Of a stretch of DNA of 64,000 nucleotides, positions 43,386-52,606 are shown in pieces. Position 1 is the stretch's first letter, and each line of letters opens with the position of its first letter. Source of the DNA: Flavobacteriaceae bacterium. GTDB taxonomy: Bacteria > Bacteroidota > Bacteroidia > Flavobacteriales > Flavobacteriaceae. Both the position numbers and the translations under genes were made by a program. The notes beneath the pieces were generated by a model. That model saw only the letters and a program-made list of their open reading frames with translations, was not told the origin of the DNA and did not search any database. Location: contig JANQSO010000007.1 of assembly GCA_028284005.1 (NCBI GenBank), positions 186,001 through 250,000 of the forward strand. The letters run 5' to 3'.

Positions 43386-44762
43386 TTAATTAGCTGCGTT
43401 TTCTATCAATCTTTTCGAAAGATAATTAAATCTAATGAAAAGCATTACTGCAGATGCGGTAAGCCCTGCAAGTAAACCAATCCAAATGCCGGAGCTTCCA
43501 TAATCGCTATACATACTTAAATAGAATGATATTGGAAACCCTATAAGCCAATAGGCCACAAAAGTAATTAGAGTAGGTATTTTCACGTCCTGCATTCCAC
43601 GAAGGGCACCCAAAGTTACTACCTGTAAAGCGTCACTAATTTGAAATACCGCAGCGATCAGGAGTAATTTTGAAGCAATTGTAACCACCTGAAAATTATC
43701 AACAAAGTTCTCCGTATCGTCAAAATCAAGGTATAATTTAGGAAGCGCCGTATTAAATATCATGAACAGTATGGCAAATACAACGGCTAGAATGGTTGTC
43801 AGTAAGAAAATAGAAAATGCGATACGCCGTAATTCTTTAAAACGGCTCATCCCTTTTTGATTTCCAACCCTTATCATTGCTGCCACGCTAAATCCCATTG
43901 CGACCATAAAGGTCATTGAAGACAAGTTAAGCGCTATTTGGTTGGCTGCCTGAGGGTTTTTCCCAAGTATTCCCGAAAGCCATATAGCGGCGGTAAAAAT
44001 AGCAACTTCAAAGAACATTTGCATGGAAGATGGAAGTCCCAAACCGATCACCTTTTTTAGCATTGCTTTGGTTAACTTGAACAATCGTATATGCAGTACA
44101 TATTCTCTTGATTTGTAATGCTGCGAAAGCATGTACCAAAGATAGCCTACCATAATGAGGCGGGAAGCCAGTGTTCCAATAGCCGCACCTACAATACCTA
44201 ATTGTGGAAATCCAAACTTTCCAAAAATGAACAAATAGTTAAGTATAATATTTACAATATTGGCAACTATTGTTGCGTACATTGGATAACGTGTTAGTGA
44301 TAGTCCGTCACTAAACTGTTTGAATGCCTGAAAAATGATCAAAGGAATTAGTGATATCGCAACTAAATTCAGATAAGGCATTGCCAGATTTACCACTTCC
44401 GGGGGTTGGTTCATCACATACATTAAAGGCTTTGCGACCAATACCATTAAAAACAATGCAATTCCAAGTACAATACACAAAAACAGGCCATGTTTAAATG
44501 ATGATTTTCCAGCTTCAAAATTACCTTCTCCATCCGCTTCGGCCACAAGAGGCGTAATTGCCGTGGAAAAACCTATACCCAACGACATTGCAATAAACAT
44601 AAAACTATTACCCAGTGATACAGCTGCCAGTTCTGCTGTCCCTAACTGCCCTACCATGATGTTATCTACCAAAGCAACAACTGTATGCCCTAACATTCCT
44701 AAGATTACAGGGGTTGCCAACGAAACATTGTACTTAAACTCTTTAGTATAATTTGAAAACAA
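43386..44762 (-). CDS. MATE family multidrug efflux transporter
   Basis: A 458-residue, twelve-helix MATE transporter. The two internally related halves begin TPVILGMLGHTVVALVDNIMVGQLG and GLGLPSSMQMFFEVAIFTAAIW; the conserved QFSDGLSLTRYPM and DALQVVTLGALRGMQDVKIPT segments follow in each half. Expected to export cationic compounds in exchange for sodium or protons. It starts 21 bases upstream (by coordinate above) of the small acidic gene and may be co-transcribed with it. Confidence 0.92.
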   Translation of the reverse strand: MFSNYTKEFKYNVSLATPVILGMLGHTVVALVDNIMVGQLGTAELAAVSLGNSFMFIAMSLGIGFSTAITPLVAEADGEGNFEAGKSSFKHGLFLCIVLGIALFLMVLVAKPLMYVMNQPPEVVNLAMPYLNLVAISLIPLIIFQAFKQFSDGLSLTRYPMYATIVANIVNIILNYLFIFGKFGFPQLGIVGAAIGTLASRLIMVGYLWYMLSQHYKSREYVLHIRLFKLTKAMLKKVIGLGLPSSMQMFFEVAIFTAAIWLSGILGKNPQAANQIALNLSSMTFMVAMGFSVAAMIRVGNQKGMSRFKELRRIAFSIFLLTTILAVVFAILFMIFNTALPKLYLDFDDTENFVDNFQVVTIASKLLLIAAVFQISDALQVVTLGALRGMQDVKIPTLITFVAYWLIGFPISFYLSMYSDYGSSGIWIGLLAGLTASAVMLFIRFNYLSKRLIENAAN

Positions 44763-44903
44763 TGGTGTAGTTTTTAATGAAGTGCTAAGGTAAAAAACAC
44801 TCCCATTTTCAAAGCATAAAGTTTTATATATTTAAGTTTTGATTGCAAGCCCCTCATTTTGGTCATTACTAAAAAAGCAGTATTTTTATTAAAAGCCAAA
44901 ACT

Positions 44904-45365
44904 ATGCAATCTAAAGCAACATCTCCGGATCAGTATATTAAAGAATTACCTGAAGAACGCAAAGGAGTTATGTCCAAACTTCGAAAAATAGTTCTTGATA
45001 ATCTTCCTGAAGGATTTGAAGAAACCATGAACTATGGAATGTTGGGATATGTGGTTCCTCATTCTAAGTATCCGAACGGATATCATGCTGATCCTAAACT
45101 ACCTCTCCCCTTTATAAATCTGGCTTCTCAAAAAAATCATATTGGGTTTTATCATATGGGTATTTACAGTGACCCGGAATTACTGGAATGGTTTACAGAA
45201 GAGTACCCCAAGCATGTATCGGGTAAACTGGACATGGGTAAAAGTTGTATTCGTTTTAAGAACATAAACAAAATACCATATGAGCTGTTGGGAGAATTAG
45301 TTACTAAAATTTCTTCCGATGAATGGATCAAAACGTATGAAGATGCAATAAAAAACCGTCTGTAA
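44904..45365 (+). CDS. DUF1801 domain-containing protein
   Basis: A 153-residue cytoplasmic protein of the DUF1801/YdhG type: TSPDQYIKELPEERKGVM, then EETMNYGMLGYVVPHSKYP, INLASQKNHIGFYHMG and GKSCIRFKNINKIP. The start MQSKATSPD at 44904 is preferred to a longer in-frame GTG because the extra 15 residues are not family-like. Related proteins are implicated in iron handling or adopt the ferrochelatase-like fold, but function here is unknown. Confidence 0.85.
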   Translation: MQSKATSPDQYIKELPEERKGVMSKLRKIVLDNLPEGFEETMNYGMLGYVVPHSKYPNGYHADPKLPLPFINLASQKNHIGFYHMGIYSDPELLEWFTEEYPKHVSGKLDMGKSCIRFKNINKIPYELLGELVTKISSDEWIKTYEDAIKNRL

Positions 45366-45381
45366 GTTGCTTTACAGACGG
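45346..45381 (-). terminator. Minus-strand terminator overlapping the 3' end of the DUF1801 gene
   Basis: A perfect 10-bp stem (CCGTCTGTAA with TTACAGACGG) and a 6-base loop. Read on the minus strand it is followed by TTTTTTATTG; on the plus strand no T-run follows. It fits termination of the AraC-type gene transcript coming from 45608, and includes the stop codon of the plus-strand gene. Confidence 0.65.
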
Positions 45382-45607
45382 CCCATCAACTAACACAAAA
45401 CCTATTATAATTGGTGCTGCGTATTAAAAGCCTGAGTAAATCAAAATAATTTAACAAAAATCTTCCGTATATAAAGACAAAGTTTGGAAGGAAGAAGACT
45501 CACTACAGACTATCATTTAACTATATATCAAATTAAGTAATAATTTGATGTAAAAAAGGTAAAGCCTATAATCCCTTACTTTTACCTGAAGAAAATTTAC
45601 TTTTAAT

Positions 45608-47095
45608 TTACACGCGAAGTGACATGATATATTGAGATGGAGTTTGAGAAAGGTATTTCTTGAAACTCTTATTGAAGGTAACTTTATTATTAAAACCTAC
45701 TTCATAGGCTACTTCAATAATGCTTAAATTTTTATTGGTATCTCTTTTCAATATATCTGAAGCTTCAATGATCCTGTACTTGTTGATCAGTTCAAAAAAG
45801 TTCAAATTAAAATGTTCATTAATAACCTGAGAAGCATTATGGCGGGTAGTATCCAGTTTTTCCGCTAAAGTGTCCAGGTTAATATTATTATTTCTATATA
45901 TCTTTTCTTCATCCAACAGATAAAGGAGCTTTTCCTTCAGGTCTTGGGAATAACTAGGTGTAAGTCCGGATTTTTTGTACTTGAACAAACCTATTGGGTC
46001 CACCAGTTTCACTACTCCTTTAAAAATATCCGGTTGTTCGTGCGAAATATATGCTACGTAGAATACCAGACTTACCATTACTAAGATCTGCAAATGTATT
46101 AAAGAAGGAAAATTGATAATCTTTGTGATTATTCCAGCATATATGACATATGATATAACATAGGCAACATTGATCGCCATGATATTTCGCTGCCACAATA
46201 ACTTATTTTTATCTTCTCTTTTCTTAGAAGTTTCGTTGGTTATATATATCTTATAAATTAAATAGGCATACGCTGCCAGGGATATGATCTTGACAGTGAT
46301 TATTGCATACGCACCCGGTAATAAAAACCCTTCGGTATCAAAGATAACGTTGAACTTTTCGTTTGAAGACATCAGGTAATATGGCATGATATACATTAGA
46401 AGTATAATGGATGGAACCAGATGCAGGACATCTCTAAGCCTGAATTTGTAGTTAAACGTAATTCTTTTGAAATAAAAATACAGTAACGGGCCGTACAGGA
46501 ACGAAAAAGTGGTAGAAATGAACAACGTATGAGGTAAATAATACTGGTAATTGATCACATACAGGCTCAGATGCAAAATAAACAATGAGTGAAATAATAT
46601 AAACAGGCTTATCAATAGGTTACTTATTCTGTCAGCGCCTTTTTTGAAATTAAATATGATAAAAATATAGAACCCTAAAAACCCTGCATATAGGTATAAT
46701 AGTGACAGAAAAGTAATTTTTGGAGTATATTGTTCCTTAATGTTTTGATAGGAAGGTGTGTCCTTAATATCAGTAAATAAATGATCATTTAATATAGATA
46801 AGTCTGCAGTAGCACTTATATATTTTAAAATATACTCTGAAGCTATCTCCGGTTCATTTTTTTCCGCAAAATAGATCGCATGAGACTTAAATGCTTCAAT
46901 GGAATCCTTTGAAGCATTAAGAGCTGCATTTACTTCAGATAAAACAAACTTGATGCTCCCGTTCTCATATCTTTCAACTCTAAAATCAGGTAAGTTTGTA
47001 TCGGCATTATCCTGTGCCGTAACATTTGTAGTGAGTAAAAAGAATAAAATTAGTATCCCCCAAAGATAAATTCCTATTTGAACTTTTTCTTTCAC
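45608..47095 (-). CDS. Membrane-bound AraC family transcriptional regulator
   Basis: A 495-residue protein: N-terminal signal/membrane segment (about 7-27), an extracytoplasmic region (about 28-125), seven or so hydrophobic segments (about 127-355), and a C-terminal AraC DNA-binding domain (about 395-493) with both helix-turn-helix units (LDTTRHNASQVINEHF and LSIIEVAYEVGFNNKVTFNKSF). The architecture implies a membrane sensor that regulates transcription directly. Target genes are unknown; it is transcribed alone. Confidence 0.88.
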   Translation of the reverse strand: MKEKVQIGIYLWGILILFFLLTTNVTAQDNADTNLPDFRVERYENGSIKFVLSEVNAALNASKDSIEAFKSHAIYFAEKNEPEIASEYILKYISATADLSILNDHLFTDIKDTPSYQNIKEQYTPKITFLSLLYLYAGFLGFYIFIIFNFKKGADRISNLLISLFILFHSLFILHLSLYVINYQYYLPHTLFISTTFSFLYGPLLYFYFKRITFNYKFRLRDVLHLVPSIILLMYIMPYYLMSSNEKFNVIFDTEGFLLPGAYAIITVKIISLAAYAYLIYKIYITNETSKKREDKNKLLWQRNIMAINVAYVISYVIYAGIITKIINFPSLIHLQILVMVSLVFYVAYISHEQPDIFKGVVKLVDPIGLFKYKKSGLTPSYSQDLKEKLLYLLDEEKIYRNNNINLDTLAEKLDTTRHNASQVINEHFNLNFFELINKYRIIEASDILKRDTNKNLSIIEVAYEVGFNNKVTFNKSFKKYLSQTPSQYIMSLRV

Positions 47096-47291
47096 AGTAG
47101 ATGGTTTTCTTTTTATTTTAAAGATACAACTTGTTTATTAATTATAGAGTAAACAAGTATCTCCCGATAATAGTTTACTAATTACTGTTAGTCATTCCTA
47201 GGATCAAAAATTTGCGATAACATCAATAGATTCAATCATTCAGAAAGGTTTTTAAATAAAAAAACTTTACGTTTTGTGCTAGCGAAGAAAT

Positions 47292-48704
47292 TTATTTTTT
47301 TACTTCGGTTACTTCGGTTTTAGTACCGTATTTATCCATTAAATATACCAGGCTGGCCATAGCTGCCCCTCCTAACTCCAGCTCCCTTTTGTTAACAGCA
47401 TCAAAAGTATCACTTGCAGCATGATGATGATCGAAATATCGTTGTGAGTCCGGACGCAATCCGGAAAGCACTACACCATCTTCTTTTAAGGGGCCAATAT
47501 CTGCACCACTTCCTCCCTTTTCGAAATAGTGGATCAAATAAGGTTTAAACAGACTCTCCCAGCTCTTAATTTGTTTAAAGTTGGCATCATCGGTGTCAAA
47601 AGAAAACCCACGAGGTGTAAATCCGCCTGCATCACTTTCTAGAGCAAATACATGTTCTTCTCTTTTTAGCTTGGCTATTTCGGCATATTTTCTCCCTCCC
47701 CTCAGTCCGTTTTCTTCGTTCATAAACAATACTACACGAATACTATGCTTGGGTTTATAGTTTATCTTTTTAAACAATCTAAGTACTTCCATTGACTGTA
47801 CACATCCCGCTCCGTCATCGTGAGAGCCATCTCCCAAATCCCAGGAATCCAAATGTCCTCCAACGATCATAAATTTGTTGGGATATGTGGTTCCGGTAAT
47901 TTCTCCAATCACATTGTAAGATTCTACATCGTTAAAGGTTTTGCAGTTCTGTTTGAAATAAAATTTGAGATCGGGTTTTATTTTTAATACGCTACTCAAA
48001 TACTCTGCTCCATTAGTACTTATAGCACAAGCAGGTATGCGTTGATCTGCGGGAGTATCTCCATAGGTCATCGATCCCGTATGAGGAAAATCGTCCATAC
48101 GTAGGCTCATGGAGCGTACAACAACACCTACTGCTCCATATTTTGCAGCTTCCATAGCTCCGGCATATCGTTGGTCTACACAGCCGCCATATGCCTGAAA
48201 GGTATTTATTAGGTCGGCTTGCATAGGGCGATTATAGAACACTATTTTACCTTCGATCTGCTCTTTTCCATAACGTGCAAGGTCTTCAATGCCTTGTACC
48301 TCAATTACTTCTGCTTTCAGGCCGCCATCCGGTGTGGCTACCGAACCTCCCAAAGCACATATATTGGTCGTTGAGCTCAATCCCGGAGCAGTTTCGATAT
48401 AAGCATACTCGGCTATTCCGCGTGTCCATTTGGGAACCATTACCGGTTGCAGCCATACTTTATCAAGTCCCAGTTCATTCAATATTGATTCGGTATACTT
48501 AACTGCCCTTTCTGCTTCCAGAGATCCGGACAATCTTCCTCCTATCTCGTTGGAGAGATACTCCAGCCATTCGTAACTTTTTCCATTGAGCAGGGCCATA
48601 TCGTAGATACTCCGAATGGTCAATGAATCTTCTATATTCACTTTCTGCGAACTTGCTTCAGAAATAGTGAATACGAGCATTAATATAAGAAGTAGGTTTT
48701 TCAT
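47292..48704 (-). CDS. M28 family zinc metallopeptidase (carboxypeptidase Q-like)
   Basis: A 470-residue exported aminopeptidase or carboxypeptidase of the M28/M20 fold. Signal peptide at 1-19 (MKNLLLILMLVFTISEASSQ). Metal ligands can be seen in IVGGHLDSWDLGDGSHDDGAG (His, Asp), MNEENGLRGG (catalytic Glu and ligand), LESDAGG and YFDHHHAASDTFD (final His). A PA-domain-like insertion (about 130-260) precedes the catalytic part. Start at 48704 is preferred since it gives a clean signal peptide and no overlap. Last gene of the run beginning at 54850. Confidence 0.9.
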   Translation of the reverse strand: MKNLLLILMLVFTISEASSQKVNIEDSLTIRSIYDMALLNGKSYEWLEYLSNEIGGRLSGSLEAERAVKYTESILNELGLDKVWLQPVMVPKWTRGIAEYAYIETAPGLSSTTNICALGGSVATPDGGLKAEVIEVQGIEDLARYGKEQIEGKIVFYNRPMQADLINTFQAYGGCVDQRYAGAMEAAKYGAVGVVVRSMSLRMDDFPHTGSMTYGDTPADQRIPACAISTNGAEYLSSVLKIKPDLKFYFKQNCKTFNDVESYNVIGEITGTTYPNKFMIVGGHLDSWDLGDGSHDDGAGCVQSMEVLRLFKKINYKPKHSIRVVLFMNEENGLRGGRKYAEIAKLKREEHVFALESDAGGFTPRGFSFDTDDANFKQIKSWESLFKPYLIHYFEKGGSGADIGPLKEDGVVLSGLRPDSQRYFDHHHAASDTFDAVNKRELELGGAAMASLVYLMDKYGTKTEVTEVKK

Positions 48705-48714
48705 TTTAATACAA

Positions 48715-49593
48715 TTATTCGTTTTCAAGTTGTTGCTTATATTCCGAGATCTTAGCTTTTACTTCGGAGTCTAATTCAGGTTCTTTTATGTCTTCATATT
48801 TTTTTAGTTCTTCCAGCAAAATAGTAGCAACTGCAAGGCGTGCTGCCGGTTTACTGTCTGCAGGAATATTATACCAGGGAGCATAAGGCTTAGAAGTACG
48901 ATTCATAATATCTTCGTAACATCTCTGGTATTCATCCCATAATTTCCTTTCGTCCAGGTCGCCGGGAGAAAATTTCCAGTTCTTCTCGGGTTTATTCAAT
49001 CTACGTATCAACCGGTATTTTTGCTCTTCTTTGGAAAGATTCAAAAAGAATTTAAAAATAAGTGTCCCGTTTTGCACTAAAGTTTTCTCAAATGCATTGA
49101 TCTGCTCAAATCTTTTATCCCAAAAGGAATCGTCTATATCTTCAACACTATGGATATCCGGTAAAAATTCTCCCAAAATATAATTGGGGTGTACTCTTGT
49201 GACCAATACATTTTCGTAATGTGTTCTGTTAAAGACCCCAAACTTTCCCCGTGCAGGCAGTGCAATATAATGACGCCATAGATAATCGTGTTTACGCTCC
49301 AACTCTGTAGGGACCTTAAAACTATGTACTACTACACCCCGGGCATTAAAATCCTTAAACACTTCTCGTATTAAACTGTCCTTTCCTGCAGTATCCATCC
49401 CTTGCAAGCATACCAGGACTGCGTACTTCCCGTGGGCATATAAGGTATCTTGTAATTTTCCAAGTTTCTTACGCGTACTTCTTAATTCATCTTCCAGTTC
49501 TTCTTTTGAAGCATCTAAATCGACAGTTGTAGGTAATTCCGATATTTTTACCGCCTCGGTGATCTTAAAGTCCAACATGTTTGTTTTTTTCAT
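48715..49593 (-). CDS. Polyphosphate kinase 2 family protein
   Basis: A 292-residue PPK2-family enzyme, which transfers phosphate between polyphosphate and nucleotides. Walker A is in LVCLQGMDTAGKDSLIREVF (about 58-77), followed by the lid region (LPARGKFGVFNRTHYENVLV) and Walker B-like KFFLNLSKEEQKYRL. Catalytic aspartate in GMDTAGKD and arginines in the lid fit class III or class I one-domain enzymes; nucleotide preference cannot be set. It lies 6 bases from the regulator gene. Confidence 0.92.
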   Translation of the reverse strand: MKKTNMLDFKITEAVKISELPTTVDLDASKEELEDELRSTRKKLGKLQDTLYAHGKYAVLVCLQGMDTAGKDSLIREVFKDFNARGVVVHSFKVPTELERKHDYLWRHYIALPARGKFGVFNRTHYENVLVTRVHPNYILGEFLPDIHSVEDIDDSFWDKRFEQINAFEKTLVQNGTLIFKFFLNLSKEEQKYRLIRRLNKPEKNWKFSPGDLDERKLWDEYQRCYEDIMNRTSKPYAPWYNIPADSKPAARLAVATILLEELKKYEDIKEPELDSEVKAKISEYKQQLENE

Positions 49594-49599
49594 AACACA

Positions 49600-50763
49600 C
49601 TATTTGGTTGCGAATAATTTTACGTCTTCTTCACTAACTTCGCTTCCTCCTAAGATAATAAGACGTTCAATAACGTTCCTTAATTCACGGATATTTCCTG
49701 TCCAATCATATTCCTGTAAGAGTTTCAATGCTTTTTTTGAAAACTTCTTTTGCGCAGTACCATGCTCCGAAGCTATTTTCATCGTAAAGTAATCTACCAA
49801 TAACGGAATATCTTCACGACGATCGTTCAAAGCCGGTACATTAATCAAGATCACTGCCAAACGATGGTATAGATCTTCTCTGAAGTTTCCTTCTTCAATC
49901 TCTTTTTTCAGGTCCTTGTTGGTAGCTGCAATAACCCGAACATCAACTTTTATATCCTTGTCGCTACCAACGCGTTGTATTTTGTTTTCCTGCAAAGCCC
50001 GTAATACTTTGGCTTGCGCCGAAAGACTCATATCGCCAACCTCATCCAAAAAAATGGTCCCTCCGTTTGCAGCTTCAAATTTTCCTGCACGGTCCTTATT
50101 GGCAGATGTAAAAGCTCCTTTTACATGTCCAAATAATTCGCTTTCAATAAGTTCACTTGGAATCGCCGCACAGTTTACTTCTATCATGGTTCCCCCGGAG
50201 CGGTCGCTTTTTTGGTGTAACCAATGTGCCACCAGTTCTTTTCCTGTTCCATTAGGGCCAGTAATAAGTACCCTCGCTTCGGTTGGAGCAACTTTTTCGA
50301 TCATTTCCTTTATTTGAGTGATCGCGGAAGATTCTCCAATCATTTCGTAGTTTTTACTTACCTTTTTCTTCAAGCGGGTATTTTCAACCACTAGTTCTTT
50401 TCTGTCTAAGGCAATACGTACCGTATTTAAAAGACGATTTAGGTCCGGCGGTTTTGATATATAATCAAACGCGCCCAGCCTCATTGTATTTACGGCTGTA
50501 TCCAGGTCTCCGTGACCCGAGATCATAACAACCGGAATTTCCGGTTTTATCTTCTTTACGGCTTCCAGTACCTCTACCCCATCCATTTTTGGCATTTTGA
50601 TGTCACACAGCATTAAATCGAAATCTTCCTTTTTTACAAGGTCTATTCCCGCAAGTCCGTCTTCTGCCTCGGTAACTTCATAACTGTCATTTTCTTCGGT
50701 AAGTATTTTTACAAGTACCCGGCGAATCGCCGCTTCATCTTCGATAATTAATATTTTCGACAT
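49600..50763 (-). CDS. Sigma-54-dependent response regulator lacking a C-terminal HTH
   Basis: A 387-residue NtrC-type protein. Receiver domain with phosphoacceptor Asp54 (MLCDIKMPKMDG), AAA+ domain with Walker A GPNGTGKE (169-176), the sigma-54 contact loop GAFTSA (216-221, usually GAFTGA), and the sensor region with an arginine finger (DRREDIPLL). It ends at LFATK shortly after the AAA+ lid (NIRELRNVIERLIIL), with no Fis-type DNA-binding domain. No sensor kinase gene is adjacent. It may act from solution or through a partner. Confidence 0.9.
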   Translation of the reverse strand: MSKILIIEDEAAIRRVLVKILTEENDSYEVTEAEDGLAGIDLVKKEDFDLMLCDIKMPKMDGVEVLEAVKKIKPEIPVVMISGHGDLDTAVNTMRLGAFDYISKPPDLNRLLNTVRIALDRKELVVENTRLKKKVSKNYEMIGESSAITQIKEMIEKVAPTEARVLITGPNGTGKELVAHWLHQKSDRSGGTMIEVNCAAIPSELIESELFGHVKGAFTSANKDRAGKFEAANGGTIFLDEVGDMSLSAQAKVLRALQENKIQRVGSDKDIKVDVRVIAATNKDLKKEIEEGNFREDLYHRLAVILINVPALNDRREDIPLLVDYFTMKIASEHGTAQKKFSKKALKLLQEYDWTGNIRELRNVIERLIILGGSEVSEEDVKLFATK

Positions 50764-50765
50764 TG

Positions 50766-51659
50766 TTAAATTTTAAATTTAATTCCACCCCTAAGGTAAA
50801 AAGTATTTTCTTCATTAATTTTATAAAGGCTGTTCCTATCTGTGTCTCTTATTCTTATTTCATTAAAAAAGGTATGTCCTCCATAGGCATACAGCAAAAG
50901 GTGCTTCGTAAAGTAATATTCATATCCAATGCCTCCTAATACCAATGTCATAGATATGTTATCTCCAACAGCAGTCGAATTGTCCGGATAGTTAACCAAA
51001 AGGTCATTTTGAATATTTGAAAAGAAGCCATCCAAAGTTAAAAAACCTTGAAAAGTATTTTTAGTATTTAAGTTATATTTAAGATTAGTTTTAGGGCTTC
51101 CTATTGAAAAAGACCATTTAGGGTGAAACTTTTTATAATAGTTGATAATAGGAATGGGAAATGGCCTTCCGGCATTTGTAGAGTACTGTAACCCAATTAT
51201 TAATCGTTGTGGTTTTTCATATTGATCACCGGTTCGGTCCTTGATTAGGTAAGCAGCTCCTGTAAATCTTAGGTCACCACCCTGAACATCTCTTTTTTCA
51301 AAATTTGAAGCTATCTCAAACCCGGTCTTAGCACCAAACCTCCAATCCTTCTTCAATTTAAATGTATAAGCAAGGCTAATTCGAAACATCTGAAACTTTT
51401 CCAGGTTTTCAGTACTGAAAGGCACGGGATCCTCGAAATCCAGGTCCAGATTCCTATATTCAATTCCCGGAACCAAATAACTACCCTCCCATCCCATTTC
51501 TATGGGAAAATTAAAAAAAGTTCGAAACCGGCTTACAGAATTATCCGATTTGGCTTGTGGGATATATGTATACTCCATACGTGCCAGATCTGTAGTTTGA
51601 GCTAAAACGATATTAGTAAAACATAAAAAGAAGATGCAAGCCGAAAAGTGTTTTTTCAT
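50766..51659 (-). CDS. DUF6268 family outer-membrane protein
   Basis: A 297-residue exported protein with a signal peptide (about 1-20, SACIFFLCFTNIVLAQ) and alternating beta strands ending in an aromatic-rich strand (ENTFYLRGGIKFKI), typical of an outer-membrane beta barrel. The family appears to be DUF6268. Function unknown. It lies 2 bases before the response regulator start and 15 bases after the channel gene. Confidence 0.7.
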   Translation of the reverse strand: MKKHFSACIFFLCFTNIVLAQTTDLARMEYTYIPQAKSDNSVSRFRTFFNFPIEMGWEGSYLVPGIEYRNLDLDFEDPVPFSTENLEKFQMFRISLAYTFKLKKDWRFGAKTGFEIASNFEKRDVQGGDLRFTGAAYLIKDRTGDQYEKPQRLIIGLQYSTNAGRPFPIPIINYYKKFHPKWSFSIGSPKTNLKYNLNTKNTFQGFLTLDGFFSNIQNDLLVNYPDNSTAVGDNISMTLVLGGIGYEYYFTKHLLLYAYGGHTFFNEIRIRDTDRNSLYKINEENTFYLRGGIKFKI

Positions 51660-51674
51660 AAATGAATTTCCATA

Positions 51675-52601
51675 TTAATCTTCCGCCATATTTACAGAAC
51701 TATCTGTGTTTGACTGATTTGTAAATAAATGCACATCTCGCTGCGGAAATGGAATTGAAATATTATTTTCACGGAACAGTGTATCAATTCTAAAACGTAT
51801 TTCGCTTTTTATACGAGGGTCAATAAAACTGTCCGTAATGAAAAAATAAACACTGAAGATAAGTGCCGAATCTCCAAAATCCTCAAATAAAACAAAAGGT
51901 TTGGGGGTTTTTAGAACTCCTTTTTGAGCTACAACACTTTCCAGAAGTAATTCCTCTACTTTTTTAATATCACTGCCATAGGCTACTCCTACCGTTACAA
52001 ACTCACGAGTAGTACGATGATTTTGAGTATAATTGAATATCGTGTCTTTAATGAACTTATGATTGGGAATTATTATGATCTTATCGTCTCTGGTAAGTGC
52101 TCTGGTAGTACGCAACTTAATATCGATAACACGGCCAACCTTACCGTCTATTTCAATGACATCACCTACCAGAAGAGACTTATCAATAATAATGAAGATA
52201 CCTCCAATAACATCCTGAAAGAGTTCCTGTAGTGCCAGTCCCACTCCAACAAGTAATGCAGCAGAAGCTGCTAAAAACGGAGTTATATTTATCCCTGCAA
52301 AACTTAGTACTGCAAAGACAACTATAATGTAGACAACATATTTTATGAACTTAAATACACTAATGAACTTAAGTTTATCTGTTTCCTCCATTTTTCGGGT
52401 GAAGAACAAACGTATCCATTTCAACAAAAAACTGGCAATTACAAAGGAAACAACAATAAGTAGTACCAAGCCAACAGTAATATGAATTTGGTTTTCATCT
52501 TTACCAAAATGAAATCCCCAATTGAGAGCCTCTTGTATGGTACCCCAAATATCGTCTTTTACAACATCTGCGATCTTTTCTGTTACTTTTTCTTCCTGCA
52601 C
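51675..52601 (-). CDS. Mechanosensitive ion channel (MscS family)
   Basis: A 308-residue MscS-type channel. Membrane helices at about 40-62, 80-105 and the pore helix region FLAASAALLVGVGLALQELFQDVIGG (about 112-137, split), then the beta domain with GDVIEIDGKVGRVIDIKLRTT and IIIPNHKFIKD, and the alpha/beta C-terminal domain. It releases solutes under hypo-osmotic stress. The short form with one extra N-terminal helix is common in flavobacteria. Confidence 0.92.
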   Translation of the reverse strand: MQEEKVTEKIADVVKDDIWGTIQEALNWGFHFGKDENQIHITVGLVLLIVVSFVIASFLLKWIRLFFTRKMEETDKLKFISVFKFIKYVVYIIVVFAVLSFAGINITPFLAASAALLVGVGLALQELFQDVIGGIFIIIDKSLLVGDVIEIDGKVGRVIDIKLRTTRALTRDDKIIIIPNHKFIKDTIFNYTQNHRTTREFVTVGVAYGSDIKKVEELLLESVVAQKGVLKTPKPFVLFEDFGDSALIFSVYFFITDSFIDPRIKSEIRFRIDTLFRENNISIPFPQRDVHLFTNQSNTDSSVNMAED

Positions 52602-52606
52602 CTTTG

